A DNA stretch of 64,000 nucleotides from Amblyornis subalaris (Eukaryota > Chordata > Aves > Passeriformes > Ptilonorhynchidae): NCBI GenBank assembly GCA_018881555.1, contig JACAXG010000061.1:2604001-2668000 (forward strand), read 5' to 3'. Positions 12,881 through 25,800 of this stretch are shown here, in pieces. The notes under the pieces are model-generated. The model saw nothing but the letters and a program-made list of their open reading frames with translations, searched no databases and was not told the origin of the DNA. A program made the position numbers and the translations under genes. The first letter of the stretch is position 1, and every line of letters starts with the position of its first letter.

Positions 12881-15800
12881 TAAATGTTCCTGTTGTTATT
12901 TTTTAAAAAACTAAACGTTCTTGTCATNCTTGCTACATATGCTCTATCTGTTTCTGGATTGGAAAGTTGTACATCTCTGAGGTTTAGTAGAGGTCTATCC
13001 TGCTATTCTTCCTGCTCAGTCACTGAGTTCTTCTGCTCTTGTGTGAAATTCTAATGCCCTGAAACTTTCCTCAGGTTAGCAGTGAGGGGAGAAAGAAATG
13101 AAAATACAAGAACTGATTTAGATCTTTAATGGTGAAGACTTCGCTGTTTAACCTAAGAGTACAGAAGATACGTGCAGAACTTCTTTTGGATCTGCAGATT
13201 GGCAACATACATAGATAGATGGATATAAAAACCTATCTATCTGGTTTATTTCCTAGATACTCGGTTGTTACAAACTAAAACTTTATGGGTGATGTCCCTT
13301 TGTGCTATAAACACACAGTTCTTGTATGCATATACAAAAGTAACTTTTTTCTTGTGAGGGTATGTGAAACCTTAATGTTGTTGAGGATTGTTAAACAAGC
13401 ATAACAAGACTCGCAAGGTGAATATTTGTCACTGTGTGCAGAAGCAGGTTATTTTATGCAGGGGCTTGGGAGACTGATACATGCAGTCATGGTAATTCAT
13501 AGTGCTATTAGCAAATAGTTGCTTTTTTCCTCAGTTTTTGGTAGCCCAGTGGATCAGTGGAATTAGTTTGCACTTGACAAATAAATAGAGAAAACTATGA
13601 ACTACCTCTCTTACGGCATAAAAGTTCCATTCATGAATATAGTTCAAAGAACTATACTCCAGCAGTGCAGAAGCTGAAAGCTGACCTTCTTCCTTTTTGC
13701 TGAGATGAGAACGCTTTTCAGAGTGGCAAAACTAAACTTAAAGTGTGCAGACTAAGGAAAAAAAGGGTAAGAAAGGGATAAAGAGAGGGTCTCAGCTGAC
13801 TTTCCAATTAACAACAGCAGCAAGAAAACATCTGCGTGTTCTAGCCTGCAGCCTCCTTTATAGGACATGTGAAGGGTGTGGCAGCCCTACAAAAGCAGGA
13901 GCTTGTGTAAAGAACCCAAGGGCTTGTGAAGGAGAAGAAAAAGCCTACAACTTAACCCAGGTCCAAAATGCTTGATAGTATCACACCATTTGGTTGTGTT
14001 GCCAAGCATTTTTTTTTCTGAGGAATATTTAAGTAGTATTTCTGCTATGCTTCAGTTTTTGTGGTGCAGCTATGTATTTCCCATTTCAGATGATACAACA
14101 AGTTCCCCCCCCAGGTGACCTGATTCAAGTTTTGTATATATGTAATCTCTTTATGGTTGGTTGGTTCTTAGGCTAGATTGGGTTTGGGATGTTATTTCCT
14201 TTTCTTTCTTCTCCTGCCCTTTGGAAGGCAGGAGGATGTATAACGTCTCTTCTATACAGAACTGGTGATCTGGGGGGATGGGGGAGTGTTTAGGTTTTGA
14301 AGTCTTTTGGTAAATAAGGAGGCTTGAATTTTCCCAGCTGTAATTTGCCTCATGAGTGTTTATTAGCTGATTTCACTAGGTAATTGGCAGTACTTCTGTG
14401 CTTCTGAGTGATTGCTTAATGTAGGTAGCAAAAAAGCGTTCAAGATCTACTCCCAAACAAAAGTTCTAATGAAGAAAAATGGAAAGAGAAGAGTATATAT
14501 TGATTGCTGTCTAAACAGACAGAAGCAGCACAGGTCTCAATACAGCCCTTGAGTTCCACAAGTAAATAGCTGGCAGGCCAAAATCTTGGGGAAATTGTCT
14601 TTAGTGCTTTCTGTTGCTTTTCTCATCTAAATAAATAATTTTGAATCTCTCTATAATAACCTTAATGTAGTGAAGATATCCAAGCATTGTCTCACAATTG
14701 TGTGTGAAGAAGTACTGAGTGGTACCTACATTAAAGAACTTCTGGGATGAATGGATTGACAGATGGACAGACACTCCTCTGAGACAGCTCTTAAGCTGCC
14801 TATGCCCTGTTAGGATCACAGAAGTTTGCTGATCCGTTTTAAATGAAAAAAATGTTAAAAATGCAGAAACATGGCGCAAGGATATAGAGAGGTTCTTGTG
14901 CTTAGTGTGNTGAAACATCAGTATCCTTGGCACCCAGTAATAAGCGTCACATGTTGCACAGTTGTCTGTTTTTCCAAGTAACTGCTAAATACTTGTTTTT
15001 CATTAACATGATCATTTAAAGAAGCTGGCTACGTAGATCTGAATTCTAATTAAAAATATTTGCTAATGTAGAGGTTTCCAAACTGCGTGATGTTTGTGGT
15101 GTGTGCAAGTTGCTAAAGCGACCCTGTGCCTCCTGTGCAGGTACATGTTCTGGGGTATGTCCTGCTGTCACAGCCTTTCTTCATGGGAATGCAGAAGAAG
15201 AGTAAATTTGGGAACATCTATCGAGGAGTTTATTTAGAAAAATGATTGCATAAAGTTTAACATCCCAGTTTATTATGTTTTCTTAAAAACCTCTCAATTC
15301 CTAAAAATATGCAATCTAATTGAATGAGCTGAATGTCTAAAACATTCTTACTTAATGGGTGTGGTATTTTTAAAGATGATGTAGAGTGTCAGTTGATACC
15401 TTTAACAGTTAATCCAAATATGACACTCCTAACCTAATGATTGTGCTCTTTCATTAGTTTATACGCTGCAAAACAAAGAGTCTGCTATTTTTGGGGTTCA
15501 ATTTAATGTATCTGATAGCATGCCACCTTCAAAGGCAAGAGTGAAACGGGAAACTTCCCTTTATAGCAGCTAAAAAAGTGAATTAGACTTTTGCTATGTT
15601 TTTCATGTGGAAAAGACTGGTAGTGAATTGGTATTTCACTAATCTCAGTTTGTTAGGGATGATGCACATAGGCATTTGAAAGTATCATTTAGGCTATTAA
15701 AATGAAGCCCAAGTTAAAAAAAATTCACGTTACATACATTCATGGAATCACATCTCTTAAGCACCACAGTGGCTTCAGATGCTGCTGAATTATCTTATCT

Positions 15801-16444
15801 CTAAGTGATCTTAATTACTACAAATTTCCCAACTATGTTTGTCAGTACCTCCAGCAAAAACCTTTCATTATTAATTGATCCTTGCTTGCACATGAGCTTC
15901 TGCATTCCCTGTGGCATTCATCAACTTATTCTGTCAGTTGGTGTTTAATCATGTTCTGTTTTTCTGATAGCAAAACTGAAGAGAAACATGTTGACGTTTT
16001 TAAATACTGTAAATTAGGTTTAATAATACATAAACTGATTTTTATTGTAGCTTAATATATGGTCATGGTTAGAAGTTTATCAAAGTGAATACCGCTTGCA
16101 TTTCCTTTAAATATATCAGGATTTGATAACAAATGTGGAGGGAGGAAACAATTTGACAGAAACTGTTTCTCTTATTCTTTATGCTACTTCAATTCTTGTT
16201 TTCAGAAGAACTAATTAGATAGTCATTGACCAGATCCATAGAAACAGAATGACTGACTACTACTTCAAAATGGTGACTTGAGGTCTGAAATATTAAAAGT
16301 TTTTTTCTAAATTAATTACTCTTGCATTAGTAAAGTGGCTATCTTCAATTTACATAGGTGTTTTACAGAGAATAATTTTAAGCACTTGTCAAACTTGTAA
16401 GGGTTTAAAAAAATTTAAAGGGTCACACATTTTATTGTTAACAG

Positions 16445-16473
16445 AGGGTGTTGAGAGAGACTGTCAACACCCT
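16445..16473. repeat. Perfect 10-bp inverted repeat (hairpin)
   Basis: AGGGTGTTGA at 16445-16454 is followed, after 9 bases, by its exact reverse complement TCAACACCCT at 16464-16473. The stem does not extend outward. It lies in intergenic DNA and no function is implied. Confidence 0.6.
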
Positions 16474-17408
16474 GTGAAGCAGTAAGCTGTTGCCTTTGAT
16501 GAGTAGGCAGCACCTTAGGTCTCACAGAGCTGTACTGTAAGTATGTGTCCATATGTTCAACCCACTTTGATGTGTTCAGAAATCTTGGGCCAGCAGTATC
16601 CGTATGCTACATCACAACTATAGGAGGTAAAACATGCCATCTGGATTCCTGTTCCTTTTACTTACCTTGTGTCATGGCTTCTTCACGGTAGCAGAAATGC
16701 TTTTTTTTTTCTTTCCTGCTATTCAAAATTATTTGGTAGTTTACAAAAAAAAAAAAATCTGTTTTGACTCAGTCTTTAATGAATTTTATTTTGATTGTCT
16801 CTTAACAATCTTTTAGAAGGGGATGAGAAATGAAAATGGATTTTCTGAATCCAAAATGTATTCCAATATCATGCCATGACATTAAAAAGTGAGTGTTTGA
16901 AATATCTTTATTAGCTAAGAACTCCATTTCTTAGTTACAAAGTCTGTCACCTTTTGTATCTGTTCCCAAGTAAGTCTACTGAACCAGATTTGGATCCAAG
17001 CAGATCTTGGGAGGGCGTCTTATTAGGACTGGGGTGCCAATAAACTGAACACTATTTGTATTGCAGAAAAACACTTGCTGTGATCAAATCCAGGAAAAAA
17101 TCCTCAATTTTTTTGATGGGAGGTAGTTCATAGGATAGATGCCTCACAAAAAAAATCACTCAACTTCCTACTCTCAATAAGTTCTCATTGACTGTTCACA
17201 TGTAAACACTGACACGAAAGTGCCATTTAGACTAACATTTGTAGCCCTCACTGAAAGCTGCCTTACTCAGAAACCTGGCTCTGCTCTCTAAACCCAAACT
17301 GTGTTTCAGAGGACTGTTTTTAACAAAGATCTTGCACAGATGAGGCACATCAACCCATGACATAGGAGCTCTGCTCATTCCGTGTGAACCAGGCTTGCCA
17401 GAGCTCTT

Positions 17409-17434
17409 CCCCCCCCCCCCCCCCCCCCCCCCCC
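17409..17434 (+). repeat. C homopolymer, 26 bases
   Basis: An uninterrupted run of C followed by a further C-rich stretch to 17448. Its length is likely to be polymorphic or mis-called. It produces artificial poly-proline and poly-glycine open frames on the two strands. Confidence 0.95.
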
Positions 17435-18939
17435 GCCACCTCCCCCTTTATTGGCAGTGCTGGGATCTCTGGCACCAGCGAAATGTGCATACAGATAAGG
17501 TATCTCAGAGATCTTCAGTTTTGTGCAGCTCCTGTGCAGCAGTGTGTTCCTCAGTATGTTCAAACTCTGCAGAGCTTCTTGTCCTGCTTTCAAGGTCCCC
17601 CTTCCCCCATCTGTCTCTTCAAAGTTTTGGTCACAGTAGGAATTTTCTCTTCCCTGACTTTTCCCTGACAATCGTGACTTTTTTTGTGTGACTTTATTTT
17701 CTTCCACTAGCATACTTGAAGATGTATTGACTGCAGCGAGGACTTACTCCCATATCTTTCCTGCCTTTAAGGGTGACCTCTTAGTATTGAGATCTCAGTG
17801 TGACAGAATGTGTGTGTTGTGTTGCAGTGCTGTCTGCTCTGCTGAAATTTCTTATACATGTGGCATAGCCACAGGACAAATGCCCAGACCATATGCCCTA
17901 TCACCTTATGTGGATACTGCTGGGAACCTGAGGGTGTCCCTGTTGTTTCATCTCTCTCTGGGGGATGTTTTGGTAAAACACTGCCATGGTCCTCATGACA
18001 TTCCTCTTCACCTTCTGCTTCGTTGCTGGTGGCTTGCCCAGTTGAAAACAGGGAGATTTCCCTGAACTGCTATACCTTTTTTTTTTTTTCTTTCAATGCA
18101 AGTATCATTGTATGGTATGGAAAAAGCTTCTCCTCTTGGATCTCACTTTGGCAGTCTGAGGGCTCATAGCTTATGCTAGCAGGCAGAGCACAATTTAAAT
18201 ACCAATTTCCTAAAGCTCACATAAGGAAACTGTACTACATTTTTCCCTCACATATTCGGTCACTTTGTGGCCAGTCTGTTTGTATCAAGGAGGAGCAGTC
18301 AGTTCACACAGTGCAGTATCAGAAATAGCAGCCTGTGGTGTATTCGCTAAAAACACATTGGAGGAGTTGTCCCAATGTGGGGCATTGATTGTGGCACATG
18401 GAGAGGAATTGGGAATTGCAGGTTGCCAATCTAAGAACCATCTTTGGTTAGGAGTGTTTCTCAAAGTTGGCGTACTGTAGTCTTGAACTATGAACAAAAC
18501 AAAGGAATCAGTGATCAGCCAAAAATACCCCTCACCTNCCCACCAGAAACATGGTGGTCTGAGCAGCAGCAGCAGCAGAGAACAGTGTGGGTGCAAGGCA
18601 GGCACAGAGAGGGCTTAGGTGATGTGCTGTGCTGTGTCGCTGGTGGCCTCTGTGATTGTGGGTGCCTTTCTCAGGCACTGCACTTGCAGATGTGTGTGGC
18701 CATGCCCTGGCACTGCTCCTCAGGGAGGGTGTCCATCCCCAGGGAGGCAGGGTGTGACTGCCTTCCCGGGAAGCGTGTGCACACCATGCATGTCCTGTCC
18801 TTGATATTGAGCCCCTCGAGATCTGAATCAAACTTTGCAATTCTTTTTAGTTGTTAATCGGTAGCCATAGCTGGACAGTTATGATTAAGCAATTGCGTTG
18901 TGAACGTTGTATGTTTGGCTAATCTTTTGTTTTAAGGAA

Positions 18940-19300
18940 AAGAGAAGACAATTCCAAGATGAATGGTCTGTCTGGACGAGAGCCACCACGAGCGAAGCCA
19001 GCAGAACCGAACAGCAACTGGGGGAAGGTAATTCCGGCTGCGGGCAATCGCGACCATCTACTCAAAACAGACCCCAGACTCAAACGGGCAGAACTGTGCC
19101 TGTGTACTAATTAGCAAACGGGGTTTGACTACTAATTAATAGAAAAGTCATGTAATTTGTAACCAATGCATGCCGATGCCCTTGTTAAAATGTATAAAAA
19201 NTGTGAAGTGTTGATGATCTAGCCTTCTGTGTGTTACCACCGATCTCCCTACTTTGCGCAAACAGAATAAACACAGGAACACCTCTCGGTGTGTGGCTGG
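18940..19300 (+). mobile_element. LTR-like fragment next to the FAM221A CpG island
   Basis: ATGTATAAAAA at about 19189-19199 and AATAAA near 19266 lie about 73 bases apart, the spacing of a promoter and polyadenylation signal in a long terminal repeat. The base composition differs from flanking DNA and an open stretch with CpGs precedes it. I did not find clear TG...CA ends or a target-site duplication, so boundaries are approximate. Alternatively it is ordinary upstream promoter DNA of FAM221A. Confidence 0.4.
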
Positions 19301-19440
19301 GCGCCGGGCGCCGGGTAACGAGCGGCCGGGACAACGCCCTGGCGCGGGGCTGGCCGTGCCCGTGGGGCTGCTCAGACCCCGCAGTGCCGCACGTTTCTCA
19401 GCCGCCGGCGCGGTGCGTGCTGCGGGCGAGCCGCCCGCCT

Positions 19441-19660
19441 GCCTCCCGGTGCCTCCCACCTGTCCTCCACCTTCCCCCGCCCGCCCCCCGGTGCTTCCCG
19501 CCTATCCCCCATCTTTCCCCCGCCTGCTCCCCGGTGCCTGCCGCTTGTCCCCCGCTTTCCCTCCGCCTTTCCCCCGCCTGCTCCCCGCTGCCTCCTGCTT
19601 GTCCCCCGCCTTTCCTCCGCCTTTCCCCCGCCTTCCCTCCGCCTTCCCCCCGCCTGCCGC
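19441..19660 (+). repeat. C-rich minisatellite in the CpG island
   Basis: Imperfect units begin at 19441, 19483, 19526 and 19580, each opening with GC(C/T)(C/T)CCCGGTGC or close to it and ending in a CTTTCCCCCGCC-type block. Unit length is about 42 bases in the first two and longer in the last two through extra CCTTTCC blocks. The minus strand is rich in G-runs and could form G-quadruplexes; that is inference. Confidence 0.6.
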
Positions 19661-19774
19661 TCTCCGTACGCGGGCGGCACCCGGCGCTCCCGGCGCCCTG
19701 CCCGCTCCCTCCGCCCTGCCCGCTTCCCGCTCCGTGCCCGCTCCCCGCTCCCTGCCGCGGGCGGCGCGGCGGGC

Positions 19775-19830
19775 ATGGAGCGGCTGCAGGTGGAGGCGCA
19801 GGCCCTGGCGGAGTACGCGGAGTACCGGCG
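19775..19830 (+). CDS. FAM221A: FAM221A coding exon 1
   Basis: The ATG lies in the CpG island; 18 codons plus two bases, ending CGGCG|GTGAGG. It reads MERLQVEAQALAEYAEYR and then Arg across the junction. The human protein also starts MERL and has a similar EYxEYRR end. Confidence 0.9.
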
Positions 19831-22800
19831 GTGAGGGGACGGGGGCGGCGCGCGGGGGTCGCTGGGGCGGGGCGCTCCCGGCCGGCCCGCGGGGACAGCG
19901 GCAGCGGTGTCGCATCCCCGGTGGGCGGCCCGCGGCCCGGGATTCCTCCGGGGAAGATGCTCGCCTCCCGCCCTCCTGAATCCAGTGCTTCGGGGGCTGC
20001 GGCGGCTTCGTTGAGTCGCACGCAGCGCCCGCCGTGTGCTGTCGCAGTAGAGGTGCCGTGGCTGGCGAGCCCTGGTGAGGGCATGTTGCAAGCCCTGGCT
20101 GTCAGCAGTGAAGTCACGCATCGTCCATCGCATCCAGGCCCTCCCGGCAGCGTGACTGTGCGGTGTGCTGGGAGAGGCCATCTGGTCTAGCGGTGGCATC
20201 CCTGCCCAGGGAAGGGCATTGGAACCAGGTGGTCTTTAAGGTCCCTCCCAACCCAAACCATCCTTTGATAATCTGCCAGCTGTACTGCTCTTTCAGAATA
20301 CAGGCACTGCCCGTGCATCCCGAGTTCCACGTTTTGCATTGTATAAATCCCTCATACTGCTGTGTGTCTTTGCTAATCTCATCAATGGTCCTCTCAAAAG
20401 GCTGAGCAAAACTAAACGCAGTCATTTTGCTGAAATGAGATCTTATCTTAGGAAAACCTTGAGTAAAACACCAGAGGAAGGCACAGTGGTATTTCTTACA
20501 TAAGATGTGCAGTGATTCAGTGGGTGTTGGCTGGGCTGACATGCAAATGACAGCGCTACGTTGGCACTTTCTTCTGNTGCTGTATGCTACTGGCAATGCA
20601 CAAATCCACAGAATATTTGACGAAGAATCACTCGTTCAGTATGTTTTGGCACATCCAACAAATTATAACTAAAATATTTACAGACATTAATAAAATAATT
20701 TTCATCATAGGTAAGTGCTGCAGTTAAGTCTCAGTTGTATTTTACGGATTTTACTTATTGTCATCAATTGTTTCTATAAATGCAGAATTTGGATGCTGCT
20801 CTGGAGTTCCACCTATTCAGTGACCTTTAATTTGAACATAGTGATAGCTTAAACAAACAGGCCTATTTAAGTTGTGGGATACAGCTCCCACCAAGTTTAG
20901 CTACAGAAACTAGCATAGTCTTCTTGCAAATTAGAAGACGATTTGAATGTATTGTTTGTTACTTGGATGGCAGTGTGGTTACTCTTACTCAGACTAGACT
21001 AAGATTAGATTGCTTGGTAGAAGTGTGCAGTACAGTTGGGTGTAGATGGGCGAAATGACTTGCCAGAGGTCAGTCGAGAAGTCTGAGACAGAACTGGCTG
21101 GTTACATGACTCTTGATGCTCATTGCTTTTTCTGTTGTATCAAAAGGAGCAGTTGGTAGTTTGTTTGATTAATTTTTTCCTTCTCTCTTAGAACGCCCAT
21201 TTTCAGTCCATCAGAGCAAATTTTTAAAAGAGCATTATTCAAAAATTTTCTCTAAAAATCAGATATAGTTCTGTTAAATTATTAAAACAGTAATATGGAA
21301 TACAAGATTTGTTTTGCATTTACAGAAAAAGTGCTGTTATGTATTATTTGAAAAAAAATATCTGGAGAAACCTATTTTTATTGTCTTCATTTTCTTTTGG
21401 CTTTTTGATTACATGTATACAGAATTGTAGGTGATGATGATGGAGGAAAGCTCTTTACTCCTGAGGAATATGAGGAGTACAAAAGAAAAGTATTACCAGT
21501 TCGGTTACAGAACAGGTTGTATGTGAGCTGGAGATCACCAACTGGCATGGACTGTAAGCTTGTGGGACCAGAGACACTGTGCTTTTGTACTCACCGGTGG
21601 GTGGCTTTTCTTTTTTTACACTTTTGTATTTTTAAAAATCAGGAAAATGTAAAATATTTCCAAACACATTACGGTACCACATAGGCAAGTTTATTTAAGG
21701 TCTAAGGGTTGAGAAAATTAGGTTTTAAATAGTAAGAACTGTTCATAAATTTAAATTTCAGTACACTTTCGAGACCAAAACGAATTTTTAGTCTCCATAT
21801 ATTCAGCTTTAAGGCATGAGTTACCATAGATCAGATTGATTCTGGTAGTGCTCTCAAAATGAAACATAGGGATGGATATGTGATATTTATGTAATGGAAA
21901 GATGTAAAAGCACCTGATATTATACATTTAATTGAAAATTTACAATTAACAGTAAATAATATAATTAAAGCTACTTCAAAACCAAACTTCTGAATTAAAT
22001 GATAAGCCTTTCAGTTAGTTTTCTGATAAATACTAAGACAGTTATAAAAGTTGTTATTTTTCCTGTTTCTAGGTATAAACAACACAAAACAGACTATGAG
22101 GTGCTTCCCAAAGACCGTCCCATCTGTGTGCCCTGCAGAGTGCAGCGCTGCCCGTGCCAGTCCTACCAGTACGTGCCTCTGAACGGCACCCAGCCCATCC
22201 GCTGCCGCTGCAAACACTTCGCTGATCAGCACAGCGCGGCACCCGGCTTTCCCTGTAACTCTTGTAAGTGACTGGGGGGCTTGGGGCATTCTTTGCCAGG
22301 AAACTCAACAGGAGCAGCGTGTTAGGGATCTGTGTTCTGCCCGGGTATTGGGTATGTGCCGCACTGGTCGCTGAGGTGTATTTTCATCCTTGAGGGAGGA
22401 TGAGAAGTGGGAAGGAAGACATCTCCTTTTGCACAGAAGGGTTTAGAACAACATCCTTAGTTTCCCCAGGTTCTGTGAAGGCGTTTAAGTTTCTGAATGA
22501 TCCAGTTAAGTGCTTATGGAGACAGATGCCTGAAGTTGGACAGTATGAAAGCAACCTGCTCGCAGCTTGTCACTTCCAGCTGCACGCACGTGACTTTTCT
22601 ACCTGACCTTGATAGTTTGAAAGAGAGAAGTGTTGATCTCCATTCCTCTATTGCTTGGTTGAATATAACATGAATATATTTTTTTATCTTTTCTCAACAG
22701 AAAGTAGCACTCTGTTCCCAGATAATAAAATTGTTAGGACTCTAACAAAGCAGTTCCTGAGCATACAGATTGTGGGTCCAGAAATGCCAATGGGAATGGA

Positions 22801-25800
22801 GTTTCAAACCAGATCTTTGAGAAGGGATTAAGAGGAAGCTTTTTGCTGTAGTTGTTTGAGATTAATGTAATGAAAAAGTAGTAATTATTAGCCACAGAAA
22901 ATAAATAATGCATAAAGAAGACTTAGTCTGAAACCTCAAATTACGTAAGATGAAGATTTTTTTGCTAGAGTTCTGTACTGTTATTAAATTTCTTTCAAGA
23001 AATGTCTATTTTGTACAGGAAAAACTGTAAACAGCTTTTGCTGGTTGAGAATCATATCACACAGAATAAACCATAAAATATTTATATGACAGCCTTTCAA
23101 GAATTTGCACAAAGTAATGTGAAAATCTTAAATGTGCAATTGGATAATTCACACTGAATCCATAGAACACAGTGTTTTCAGTATTAATTTATATTATGTC
23201 CTCTTTTTAGTGTTTTTCCAAAATACCAGACACTTCTGAGGGCTTCACAGATTTCACAGAGAAGTGCCAAGAATTGCTTCTATTTTGGACTCGTGTTGTT
23301 TTAATGTAATGGTATTAGTCTAGTCCAGTGTTGATAAATCTAATGTGATAGGTAAATTATAATTGAAAAAATTCTGGTTGTTGTGCTTTATATATTACAT
23401 ATACTGTATTCTGGGTCCAAACACAGAGTCTTATTACTGAGGAGTGCCCAAAATTATATGAAAAAGCCTTTAACATTATCAAGAATGTGATCAACATGTT
23501 ACACAAGACTTAAAAAAAGTTTTTCGTGGTGCTGCACAAAATGAACTGTGAGTTGGAAGAAAGGTAATTTGTATAATGGAACATTTGCAACCTCAGTTCC
23601 TTGATTTCTTGGTCTCATCACTGTTCCAGAGGGCTTTGATGACAGTTTTAGATGTAGCTAGGGCAGANGGGTCACTTCGCTCTGTTTCTGAATGTCACAT
23701 GACATTTGTATAACTGTTTCAGCTACATCCTGTGGCTGTGGCTGAAAGTCAGTCTAATGATACCCTTGTGTAGAACCCATTTTGCTGCTGCCACAGTCTC
23801 TATTTGCTACTGAGAAGGTTTTGCTAATTTTAAAAGACATTTATATTGTGATTTGTGTAATAAACTGTGGTGTTTCTTAACATAAGAAGTTTCTTAGCTA
23901 TGCAACATTGATGGGTGCTATACATGTTTGGAGGCAATGCTGCCAAAATACTGGCAGGTTGTCACCTTTACCCAGTGTCAGAATTTCCTTTCCTTTTATT
24001 TGTTGTAAGTGGATGGAAAGAAGTGTTACTAATGACAGTGGACACAAGCTGCAAAATAGGAAATGCAGTTAGATACCAGAAAAGAAATTTCTGATCCAGC
24101 ACTGGTCCAGGCTGCTCAAAGAGGTGGAATCTCCATCATCAAAGGTACTCTAAGCTTGACTCAATGAGACCCTGTGACTGGATGGCCCCTATGATCTGAT
24201 TCCAAGAGTTGTCCTTTCTCTTTTATATGACCTTTTCATATGTCTGGATGCTTTGATTGCGAAGGAACTCTAGGTTTTTTTTGCAAGATCAGTTTAGGGA
24301 AACCATTTTGTCTACAATGAAGTATAAATTCCATCACCATCTCACTCATTTATTTGTTTCTTAGGTTCCAAGTGTTCGGGCTTTCATAGCTGCTTTACCT
24401 GTGCGTGTGGTCAGCCAACATATGCTCATGAAACAGTTGTGGAAACTAAAGAGGAACGCTTAGCCCGAGGAAAGCCTGTGGGGCAGGATGTTCCTTATGC
24501 TGCTATGGGAGGACTGACTGGTTTTAGTTCACTAGCAGAAGGCTACATGAGGCTTGATGACAGTGGAATAGGTATGTGCAGCTGACCTGAGATGAAATTT
24601 TCGTTCTCCACCTAAGTTTTGAAAAGCACTAAATCAAAATAGATTTTCAAAGTTTGAAGGCAGATTGGATCAATAGGAGTAGTAGATTGTTTTTTTCCAG
24701 CAGTCCTTAGACATCACATGTTGTCCAACCTCCTGTAGTGAATTGATAAAAAACTCTTTACCAACAGTTCTGGTGTTCAGCCCGGTTGCTTCTCGTTGGA
24801 ATGCACTATATCCTTCAGAGAGAACTTGTAACTTCTGTTTTTCTCTTAATACTTCCATGTTCTGTTTATGTAAAATTCTTTAGCCTAATACTGCCCAGGT
24901 ATTTCTTTGTTCTATCTTTACAGCATTTTTGTTTCCAAACTCAAATGTTAATAGCTGTTCAGCATGGAAAAAAGGAGATAGTTTGTAGATCTTTTTGACA
25001 GACATGTCAGTTGGTCTTAACACTTTTTCTACTCTGTGATTTTGTGTCATTTAAAAATGGACACGCTTTGTCCTGAAATACTGTTCTATTTATTATTGCC
25101 ACATACTCATTATTTCTTTTTTAAATTCTGATCTGGTTTGCTGGATTTGTCTAAAGTTTAGTAACTAAGCATTACAGTAATAATTAAAGAAACAAACCTT
25201 GAATTTCTTTTGAAGCCATCCTTGTAATGCTTTTGTTAACTCAAGTTTATGGGATCTGTGCTGAGAGTTGTAGATATGAATCTGTAGCCTTGTTTTGACC
25301 CTGCCATGTATATTAGGAATATATCTCTTGAAGTTAATGATTGTTTTCATTCAACTTATTTTCTAACAGGTGCTCCTTCTGCTGAACTTTTAGAAGCCCC
25401 CATTACCAGCATGGATCACCCATTTCTAAAAGCATTTCAGGGACCTTCTAGTTCCACTCAAACCATGACACAAATAGCAGGTAATGTATAAGTAGGATAG
25501 TACTGTTATTCAAAAAGAATTTAATATAAAATGAATTGATTTTATTAATGAATTGAAGAATGCTTAGGGCATTAAAATGAGTATTGAAGCCTCGTTATGT
25601 GAAAAGTTAGTACAACATTCCTGTACTTGAAATGCTTAGAATAATTTAATGCTTGCTATTTTTGCTCATGATGCGGTTTTTACCTTAAATTATTTTTTTC
25701 CTAACATTTGTTGTCTTCCCCATTAATGGTGTCATGTATTCATTTGATCAATTTTTAAAATCTTTAATTCCTCTTAGAAGCTCATCATGTCTGAATGCAT

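Larger units (their letters stand above)
12881..18939. other. Intergenic DNA between CCDC126 and FAM221A
   Basis: No protein-coding exon was recognised. The part from 17300 to 18860 is richer in G+C and carries several overlapping open frames of 60-137 codons on both strands; none resembles a known family and they lack codon-like bias by eye. A hairpin, a C homopolymer and simple A/T tracts are listed separately. Confidence 0.5.
19290..20080 (+). promoter_or_regulatory. FAM221A: CpG island promoter of FAM221A
   Basis: This 0.8-kb block is strongly GC-rich and CpG-dense, unlike the AT-rich surroundings, and it contains the FAM221A start codon and first donor. That is the usual signature of a broadly active vertebrate promoter. 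No TATA box lies close to the start codon. Long open frames on both strands here are a by-product of the composition. Confidence 0.85.

Noticed and set aside
17375..17713. Overlapping open frames on both strands with poly-Pro or poly-Gly
   Set aside because: They are created by the C homopolymer and show no family resemblance.
18958..19029. A short frame starting MNGLSGREPPRAKPAEPN with a GT after GGGGAAG
   Set aside because: It matches no known protein and lies inside the LTR-like stretch; more likely repeat-derived than a coding exon.
19231..20199. Long open frames (up to 319 codons) on both strands across 19.2-20.2 kb
   Set aside because: They are a by-product of CpG-island composition with few stop codons; the only supported coding sequence here is the short FAM221A exon 1.
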